DNA of 11,298 bases from Caldifarciminota bacterium (lineage in GTDB: Bacteria; Hydrothermota; Hydrothermia; LBFQ01; DSFT01), in the NCBI GenBank assembly GCA_015494735.1, contig WGAQ01000020.1:1-11298 (forward strand), read 5' to 3'. Positions 5,904 through 11,298 of the stretch are shown one piece after another (position 1 is the stretch's first letter; each line of letters starts with the position of its first letter). The notes beneath the pieces were generated by a model, which saw only the letters and a list, made by a program, of their open reading frames with translations, made no database searches and had not been told where the DNA came from. The position numbers and the translations under genes were made by a program.

Positions 5904-7447
5904 TTCCCCGACTCCAGTTTCTCGAATGCCTCATCCGTACTGTTTACGCTCATGAGGAAGTCCTTCGCCCTCTGGAACATCTTATCGTACCTGAGAGAGG
6001 CCCTGTATCTTCCCTTGGTGCCATCGAATATCTCGGAGATGTAGATGTCGAGGAACTTCTTTATGTTGTCGGAGTACAGTTCCAGTTCTTCCTTTATGTA
6101 CCTGTCCTCCTTCGCCTTGTCGCTATTGAGGACGTACCTGACGAAATCCTGGAATATGGCATCGTCTATCTTCTCAGGAGGCGAATCGTGGGAGGCCTTG
6201 TAATCAGAAGCATAAGACCAGAAGAGGCCATCTGCGATGAGTTTCTGAACGATGACGGGCTCCCTATCGTACTGCATCACTATGTCGGGTACTATGCCAC
6301 CCCCGCTGTAAACCTTCCTTCCGAGCCTCTTGGTGAAGAACACCAGGTGCTCCTTCTTGTCCTTCTTCTCCTTCCTCTCCTTGAGGGTGGTCGTGGTCCT
6401 GTCTATGGAACGCCCGGATGGGGTATAGTATCTGGCCGTGGTCAACTTTATTGCATAGTTGCCCTCGAGGGGAATGAGCCTCTGAACGGAGCCCTTTCCA
6501 TACGTGGTATCCCCTATGAGCACCGCCCTGTCCCAGTCCTGAAGGGCACCGGCCACTATCTCGGAGGCACTCGCAGAGCCGTAATCCACCAGAACCACCA
6601 CGGGCACCTCGAATTCCACTTCCGGCTCCTCCTCAGCCTTGTAATACTCATCGCTGTCGGGAGCCCTTCCCCTCACCAGGACTATCATGTTGCCCTTATC
6701 GAGAAAGATGTTGGCCACCTGAACGGCCTCGTACAGTATGCCTCCGGGATTTCCCCTCAGGTCCAGGATGAATTTCTTCGCTCCCCTGCTCTTGAGTTCC
6801 TCTATCCTATCCTTCAACTGGGAAGCGGCTCCGGTGCTGAACTGGGAGAGCCTCACATATCCGATATCTCCATCCACAAGGGTATAGTAGGGTACGAGGG
6901 GCACCTTGATGATTTCGCGCGTGACCTCGAAGGTCAGGAGTTCATCCACTCCCGGTCTGACCACAGTTATCTTCACCTTGGTTCCGGGCTCGCCCTTTAT
7001 CTTGTTGACCACATCGTTCAGGTCCCAGGAAGTCACATCCTCTCCATCCACCTTCACTATTATATCGCCGGGAAGGAGACCGGCCCTCTGGGCGGGAGAG
7101 CCGTCGAATACGCCAGTTATGACCACCCTTCCGTCCTGCTGCATCACCTGCATTCCGACTCCGCCGTAAACTCCGGATGTGTGGGATTTGAAGCTCTCGA
7201 AGTCCTCGGGAGTGAGGAATTCGGAGTACGGATCCAGTGCCTTGAGCATACCCTTGATGGACTCCTCTATGAGAAGTGCAGGGTCCTCTTCATCCACGTA
7301 GTACTTCTGTATTATGCGAAGTGTCTGGTCGTAGAGCGACTGCATAAAGCGAACGCTCTTCGTGCCACCATTTCCCTGAACTGCATATCCGATTGCAATT
7401 CCCGCGAGGAGGGAAATGGTAAGCACCAATATGCTCTTAAAGCGCAT
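5900..7447 (-). CDS. ctpA: C-terminal processing peptidase, S41 family, with PDZ domain
   Basis: Membrane-anchored serine protease facing the envelope, predicted to trim or degrade exported proteins from their C-termini. 515 residues. One hydrophobic signal/anchor segment at 5-24 after M-R-F-K; a helical region 30-90; PDZ domain about 93-165 with GDIIVKVDGEDV; the protease core after about 190. The catalytic Ser-Lys-Gln set is visible: Ser293 in GSASASE, Lys318 in YGKGS exactly 25 residues later, Gln322 four after that, the spacing known in CtpB-type enzymes. LDLRGNPGG (228-236) is also typical. A tail of about 120 residues after the core (from about 395) is helical and charged and longer than in minimal CtpA proteins. 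The ATG overlaps the tmk stop by 11 nt, with a G-rich site (AGGGGGT) about 6 nt upstream. Confidence 0.93.
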   Translation of the reverse strand: MRFKSILVLTISLLAGIAIGYAVQGNGGTKSVRFMQSLYDQTLRIIQKYYVDEEDPALLIEESIKGMLKALDPYSEFLTPEDFESFKSHTSGVYGGVGMQVMQQDGRVVITGVFDGSPAQRAGLLPGDIIVKVDGEDVTSWDLNDVVNKIKGEPGTKVKITVVRPGVDELLTFEVTREIIKVPLVPYYTLVDGDIGYVRLSQFSTGAASQLKDRIEELKSRGAKKFILDLRGNPGGILYEAVQVANIFLDKGNMIVLVRGRAPDSDEYYKAEEEPEVEFEVPVVVLVDYGSASASEIVAGALQDWDRAVLIGDTTYGKGSVQRLIPLEGNYAIKLTTARYYTPSGRSIDRTTTTLKERKEKKDKKEHLVFFTKRLGRKVYSGGGIVPDIVMQYDREPVIVQKLIADGLFWSYASDYKASHDSPPEKIDDAIFQDFVRYVLNSDKAKEDRYIKEELELYSDNIKKFLDIYISEIFDGTKGRYRASLRYDKMFQRAKDFLMSVNSTDEAFEKLESGK

Positions 7448-8081
7448 AACCTACCCCCTTTTCCTTCATTTTCTGTCTCATGATATCCATAATTTTAGCG
7501 ATTAATTTCTCCTCCGACATGGTCCCATCCAGGACCACATACCTGTCGGGGTTTTCCCGGGCCATCAGGAGATAACCCCTCCTGGCCCTCCTGTAGAAGT
7601 CAATCTCCTGAGAATCCATCCTGTTCTTCTCCCCTCCCCTGCTTTCGATTCTCCTGAGCATCTCCTCAACGCTGATATCGATTATGAATACCAGGTCGGG
7701 CTTGAGTCCCAGCGTGGCCTTCTCGTTCAACTCCTCTATGAATTCTATGGGTATGCCCCTGCCGTATCCCTGATACGCGACAGAAGAATCCCTGTACCTG
7801 TCGGATATAACGATGTACCCTTCCTCGAGGGCGGGGATTATGGTCTTCACGGTGTTCTCATACCTGCTGGCCATGAGGAGGAAGAGTTCCGTCATGGGCT
7901 CTATGGGGAGGTCCCTCTGGAGGATGACTTCCCTTATGGCCTCCGCAGTTCGGGGTCCGCCGGGCTCCCTCGTGGTTTTGAAAGGGATACCCCTCCTTTC
8001 GAGCTCGCGAGAAAGTCTGTGCATGAGGGTGCTCTTACCGGCACCCTCTATACCCTCGAAAACGACGAAGAATCCTCTCAC
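7437..8081 (-). CDS. tmk: Thymidylate kinase
   Basis: Phosphorylates dTMP to dTDP with ATP in the cytoplasm, for DNA precursor supply. 214 residues, normal length. P-loop FEGIEGAGKST (8-18), REPGG (38-42), the DRYRDSSVAYQG motif (94-105) that binds the nucleoside, and an arginine-rich LID region at about 143-156. The GTG start at 8081 directly follows the ino1 stop (TAAGTG, no gap), so it is probably translated by ribosomes coming off ino1; only a weak CCAGG lies just upstream. Confidence 0.95.
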   Translation of the reverse strand: MRGFFVVFEGIEGAGKSTLMHRLSRELERRGIPFKTTREPGGPRTAEAIREVILQRDLPIEPMTELFLLMASRYENTVKTIIPALEEGYIVISDRYRDSSVAYQGYGRGIPIEFIEELNEKATLGLKPDLVFIIDISVEEMLRRIESRGGEKNRMDSQEIDFYRRARRGYLLMARENPDRYVVLDGTMSEEKLIAKIMDIMRQKMKEKGVGYAL

Positions 8082-9161
8082 TTACCTGGAGTACTTCTTA
8101 ATCCACTCCTCCAGGAGCTCCTTGGCCCTGAAGTCAGGTATCTGCTTGGGAGGAGACTTGAAGAAGTATGCGGAGGGCTCGATTATGGGTCCCGCCAGTT
8201 TGTTGTTGAGGGCCAGTTTTGCAGTCCTTATGGCATCTATCATGACACCGGCGCTATTGGGGGAATCCCAGACCTCCAGTTTCAATTCTATGTTGAGGGG
8301 CACATCTCCGAAGGTCTGACCCTCCAGCCTTATATAGGCCCACTTCCTGTCCTTGAGCCATGCCACGTAGTCGGAAGGTCCTATATAGACGTTCTCCTCT
8401 CCGATGTCATAGGGAAGGAGGCTGGTAACGGCCTGAGTCTTGGACTTCTTCTTGGAGGAGAGCCTCTCCCTCTCGAGCATGTTCAGGAAGTCGGTATTAC
8501 CTCCCACATTGAGCTGGGCAGTCCTCAGGAGTTTAACACCCCTATCGAGGAAGAGCTGGACCAGGGTCCTGTGGACGATGGTGGCTCCCACCTGGGACTT
8601 GATGTCGTCTCCCAGAATGGGCACCCCCGCCTCCTCGAACTTCCCGGCCCACTCGGGGTCCGTGGCGAGAAACACAGGGATACCGTTGACGAATGCGGCC
8701 CCTGCCTTGATTGCAGCATCCGCGTAGAACTTGGTGGCCTCCTCGCTCCCCACCGGGAGGAAGTTCACCACCACATCCACCTTCAGGTCCCTGAGGACCT
8801 GAACCACATCCACGGGCTCCTCATCGGATTCCACTATGGCATCCTTCAGGTACTTGCCCACTCCATCCAGGGTGGGTCCCCTGTAAACCTTCGCTCCGAG
8901 GTGGGGTACATCGGAGAACTTGTAGGTGTTGTTGGGAGGAGCGAATATGGCTTCCGAAAGGTCCTTGCCCACCTTCCTGGCATCCACATCGAAACCGGCA
9001 ACGAACTGAACGTCGGAAATGTGGTATCCACCCAGGTTAACATGCATGATACCGGGGATGAAGTCCCCCTCTTTTGCGTCCTTGTAGTATTCCACTCCCT
9101 GCACCAGACTGGATGCGCAATTTCCCACACCAACGATAGCAACACGGATCTTGTCGCTCAT
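8082..9161 (-). CDS. ino1: Inositol-3-phosphate synthase
   Basis: NAD-dependent isomerisation of glucose 6-phosphate to 1D-myo-inositol 3-phosphate, the first step to phosphatidylinositol-type lipids or, in some thermophiles, di-myo-inositol phosphate. 359 residues, the short form found in mycobacteria, archaea and thermophilic bacteria rather than the eukaryotic form of about 500. Rossmann loop GVGNCASS (11-18); GDDIKSQVGATIVHR (184-198); NVGGNTDFLNM (218-228) followed by a lysine cluster; and the family signature SAYFFKSPPKQ (330-340). AGGAGG lies 6 nt before the ATG. No downstream inositol-lipid gene is in the window, so the final product is unknown. Confidence 0.95.
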   Translation of the reverse strand: MSDKIRVAIVGVGNCASSLVQGVEYYKDAKEGDFIPGIMHVNLGGYHISDVQFVAGFDVDARKVGKDLSEAIFAPPNNTYKFSDVPHLGAKVYRGPTLDGVGKYLKDAIVESDEEPVDVVQVLRDLKVDVVVNFLPVGSEEATKFYADAAIKAGAAFVNGIPVFLATDPEWAGKFEEAGVPILGDDIKSQVGATIVHRTLVQLFLDRGVKLLRTAQLNVGGNTDFLNMLERERLSSKKKSKTQAVTSLLPYDIGEENVYIGPSDYVAWLKDRKWAYIRLEGQTFGDVPLNIELKLEVWDSPNSAGVMIDAIRTAKLALNNKLAGPIIEPSAYFFKSPPKQIPDFRAKELLEEWIKKYSR

Positions 9162-9167
9162 ACCCTT

Positions 9168-9173
9168 CCTCCT
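9168..9173 (-). promoter_or_regulatory. Ribosome binding site of ino1
   Basis: AGGAGG with a 6-nt spacer (AAGGGT) to the ATG at 9161. It is the strongest such site in the right part of the window and contrasts with pepA just upstream, which has none. Confidence 0.75.
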
Positions 9174-9206
9174 TTTTCATAAATCGTTAAGTAATGTATG
9201 CAGGAA

Positions 9207-9214
9207 ATTTTAAA
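9207..9214 (-). promoter_or_regulatory. -10-like promoter box of the ino1 operon, overlapping the pepA stop codon
   Basis: TTTAAAAT on the minus strand; the TAA stop of pepA (9212-9210) lies inside it. It ends 45 nt before the ino1 ATG, predicting a leader of about 38 nt that carries the AGGAGG site. No clear -35 element is visible; it would lie within pepA. Confidence 0.6.
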
Positions 9215-10592
9215 GGGTTAGCAACCAGCGCAGTATAGTCCTAACTCCAAAGCCAGTAGCGCCGTAGGTGTAGTAATCCACATCCTCGGAAGTAAATGCG
9301 GTACCTGCTATATCCACGTGGGCCCACCTATCGGGAAAGTCCACGAAGTGCCTCAGGAACATGGCGGCACTGATTGCACCACCCCAGCGGAATTCTGCCG
9401 TATTCTTCAAATCGGCCACCCTGCTCTTCATCTTCTCGCCCAGTTTCTCGTCGAAGGGCATGGGCCAGAATCCCTCCCCCTCGATTTCCCCGTAATTCAT
9501 CAGAGCCTCCCTTATGTCTGCACTATCCGTGAAGAGACCTGCTTTGTAGGGTCCGAGGGCAACCATTATGGCTCCCGTCAGGGTGGCGAAGTCCAGAATG
9601 TAATCGACATTGGGAAAGTGTTTGCTCACATAGGACAGGACATCCGCCAGGGTCAGCCTGCCCTCGGCATCGGTATTGAGTATCTCTATGGTCTTCCCGT
9701 TGTAAGCCCTGACGATATCACCGGGCTTATCCGAATTGCCGTCGGGCATATTCTCCACTGCAGCGAAGAAGGCATGGATTTCCACCTCCGGCTCGAAGTA
9801 GGAGAGGGCCTTCATCACACCCAGGACGGTGGCACTGCCCGCCATGTCCATCTTCATGGTCTTCATTCCCTCGTATGTCTTGATATTCAGACCACCGCTG
9901 TCGAAGGTGACGGCTTTCCCCACGAGGGCAATCCTCCTGCGGGTCCTCTCCGGTCTGTAGGTCAGGTGGACAAAGTAGGGCTCTCTGGAGGAACCTTTTC
10001 CCACGTAGAGGATGGCATTCATCCCCATCCTTTCCATCTTCTCCCTGTCGAATACCTCTATATCGAAACGGCCATTCTCTCTCGAAATCTCTATGGCCAC
10101 ATCCCTCAGGGTCTCCGGATATATGACGTTGGGGGGCTCGTTGACCAGGTCCCTGGCGAAGTTGGCTGCCTCCGAAAAGTGAAGGCCCTTCTTTATCTCA
10201 CCGTAAACGCCGTTGGGGTCGGATGAGATGAGGTAAACGGTCTTCACCCTGAAGGGTTTCTCGCTCAGGTATTTGTCGAAAACATAAGAGGCCAGACCCG
10301 CTCCTTCCGCCAGGAAGAAGAAGGTCTCTTTCTCCTCATCGGGGGGAATAATGGCTATGGAATCGATTCTGTACTCACGGGCGATGCGTATGGCTCTTGC
10401 CACGTATTTCCTCAAACCCTCGGGCCCTCCGGATACGGGTATGGCATAGACGATTTTCCCCTCGCGGAAGGCAAATCCCTCTTTATTCCCCTCTATGGAC
10501 ACGCCCATCTCCCCTTCCCTGCCCCGGGGGATGAACACGATTTTCACGGGAAGTTCGAAGGGGCTTTCGTTCGTCGATTCTACGGTAATCAT
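9210..10592 (-). CDS. pepA: Leucyl aminopeptidase, M17 family
   Basis: Cytosolic two-metal aminopeptidase that removes N-terminal residues during peptide turnover. 460 residues from the ATG. The full ligand set of E. coli PepA is present with identical spacing: Lys226 and Asp231 in GKAVTFDSGG, Lys238, Asp249 in MKMDMAGSA, and Asp308, Glu310 and Arg312 in the signature NTDAEGRL. LVNEPPNVIYP (149-159) marks the start of the catalytic domain; the N-terminal 140 residues are the more variable regulatory domain. The open frame begins with a TTG at 10598, directly after the promoter box, but the ATG at 10592 is preferred: it is 6 nt after the box and no ribosome binding site exists for either. The gene upstream ends 17 nt before. 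Confidence 0.95.
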   Translation of the reverse strand: MITVESTNESPFELPVKIVFIPRGREGEMGVSIEGNKEGFAFREGKIVYAIPVSGGPEGLRKYVARAIRIAREYRIDSIAIIPPDEEKETFFFLAEGAGLASYVFDKYLSEKPFRVKTVYLISSDPNGVYGEIKKGLHFSEAANFARDLVNEPPNVIYPETLRDVAIEISRENGRFDIEVFDREKMERMGMNAILYVGKGSSREPYFVHLTYRPERTRRRIALVGKAVTFDSGGLNIKTYEGMKTMKMDMAGSATVLGVMKALSYFEPEVEIHAFFAAVENMPDGNSDKPGDIVRAYNGKTIEILNTDAEGRLTLADVLSYVSKHFPNVDYILDFATLTGAIMVALGPYKAGLFTDSADIREALMNYGEIEGEGFWPMPFDEKLGEKMKSRVADLKNTAEFRWGGAISAAMFLRHFVDFPDRWAHVDIAGTAFTSEDVDYYTYGATGFGVRTILRWLLTL

Positions 10593-10598
10593 GGGCAA

Positions 10599-10606
10599 AT
10601 TTTAAA
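10599..10606 (-). promoter_or_regulatory. -10-like promoter box of pepA (leaderless type)
   Basis: TTTAAAAT ends 6 nt before the pepA ATG and lies in a 17-nt gap after the stop codon of the previous gene. The bases between (TTGCCC) hold no ribosome binding site. Any -35 contact would fall within the upstream coding region. Confidence 0.65.
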
Positions 10607-10609
10607 CGT

Positions 10610-11298
10610 CTAAAACCACCTCAGTCCAGGAACTTTGTTGACGGTGTATATTATCCGGAGTCTCAAATCCCCCAGGCTGTCCACCTCCGCGGTATCCGCC
10701 CTGAAGAGGAGGAAGTAATCTTCGGGACTCCATCCCAGGGTATCGGGCGAATACCAGAGCACGTACGTGGAATCCACCCAGAACTTTATGGAGTCCAGTT
10801 CGGGCAGATTGACAACGGGCAGACTGGTGAGGGAATCCACCCTGTGGTCGCTTATCTGGTCGAAGTATCGGGATGCGGAGTAGAGCCACAGGGAATCCAG
10901 GTCCGATTCAGATATGCCCGAGCCCATGGAATCGGTGCTCTTCGCAAGGAAAACGAAGAAGTACTGGTAGGATGCAGTATCGGTCAATCCCTTTATGGCG
11001 AGGAGCCCCGCAGACATGGTAAACCCCTCTACCTGTGGTCTCACGTACAGGGTATCCGTGTAGAGAAAATCCGCCGAGGATTTGGATGTCTCCGTCTCAT
11101 CTCCCAGGCCGGTGGCCTTTAGGACTATGGTTTCGAAGTACGGGACAGTTATGGATGTATCGGTTCCCTCCCAGTAGAGGACTCCATCCAGATAAATCGA
11201 GTAGTAGTCCACCCCCTCCACCGGAGCCCAGTAGAGGACGAGGGAATCTCCCGTTCCTGCTGCCTCGTAATTCAGGAACACGGGGTTACCGGGAAGCC
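10610..11298 (-). CDS. Extracytoplasmic-type protein with a fibronectin-III-like segment, 5' end missing
   Basis: Not recognised. 229 residues are visible; the frame is open to the window edge (L-P-G-N-P before the first GTG at 11281), so the start lies outside. The beginning has the strand pattern of a fibronectin type III-like domain, with W-A-P-V-E-G, then YYSIYLDGVLYWEG, at about 20-45. The remainder is rich in Asp, Ser, Thr and Tyr with repeated D-S/D-T pairs and few cysteines or lysines, typical of exported proteins of thermophilic bacteria. It ends V-P-G-L-R-W-F followed by TAG. The missing N-terminus, where a signal peptide or lipobox would be, leaves the location unproven. No enzymatic motif is seen. 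Confidence 0.7.
   Translation of the reverse strand, partial: LPGNPVFLNYEAAGTGDSLVLYWAPVEGVDYYSIYLDGVLYWEGTDTSITVPYFETIVLKATGLGDETETSKSSADFLYTDTLYVRPQVEGFTMSAGLLAIKGLTDTASYQYFFVFLAKSTDSMGSGISESDLDSLWLYSASRYFDQISDHRVDSLTSLPVVNLPELDSIKFWVDSTYVLWYSPDTLGWSPEDYFLLFRADTAEVDSLGDLRLRIIYTVNKVPGLRWF

Noticed and set aside
5894..7483. 529-codon open frame on the plus strand opposite ctpA
   Set aside because: It is the mirror of a well-conserved protease gene. Long antisense frames arise here from the codon preferences of the real genes; the translation has no family features, and its position follows the opposite reading frame.
8019..10226. Long plus-strand open frames opposite ino1 and pepA
   Set aside because: Both lie over genes with complete family signatures, are rich in His, Gly and Leu in the way antisense translations of these codons are, and lack ribosome binding sites or promoter boxes.
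10593..10598. TTG start for pepA at 10598
   Set aside because: It would begin with no gap after the promoter box, leaving no room for a transcript start, and has no ribosome binding site; the ATG two codons later fits the spacing of the other leaderless genes.

Overview
This window looks like ordinary chromosome from a thermophilic, uncultivated bacterium. Der GTPase marks it as bacterial. Dominant AGG/AGA arginine codons, frequent ATA isoleucine codons, charged lysine/glutamate-rich proteins and an inositol-3-phosphate synthase suggest a hot habitat. The gene mix and very tight spacing would suit a WOR-3/Hydrothermia-like lineage, but that placement is an inference and weak. No RNA gene, CRISPR array, transposon or prophage is visible, and no gene-free stretch exceeds 300 bases.

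Left part (1-4072), mostly plus strand. The window opens inside a cysteine synthase gene (cysK type, 5' end missing). A secreted or membrane-tethered TPR protein follows after 26 bp. A divergent unit comes next: a previously easy-to-miss 27-residue membrane protein on the minus strand (2398-2481) and an AidB-like acyl-CoA dehydrogenase on the plus strand (2630-4072). The 148 bp between them hold two promoter boxes with an inverted repeat exactly midway. The TPR gene and the small gene converge, and their two stop codons form the two feet of one GC-rich hairpin (2379-2400).

Right part (4150-11298), all minus strand and read right to left: the 3' part of a secreted-looking protein of unknown function, leucyl aminopeptidase (pepA), then a compact run ino1 - tmk - ctpA (S41 protease with PDZ) - prcB-like protein - der. 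Gene junctions in this run abut or overlap (0, 11, 4 and 61 nt), so it is very probably one operon, driven by a promoter box that overlaps the pepA stop codon. It mixes inositol-lipid/solute synthesis, dTMP phosphorylation, envelope proteolysis and ribosome assembly.

The most interesting signal is regulatory. An 8-mer TTTAAAAT (once TCTAAAAT) sits before five transcription units. Three genes with no ribosome binding site have it 6-9 nt before the start codon, which predicts leaderless mRNAs. Two genes with a strong AGGAGG-type site have it 22 or 45 nt before the start. The box therefore appears to be the -10 element of this organism's main promoter, and it decides several gene starts.
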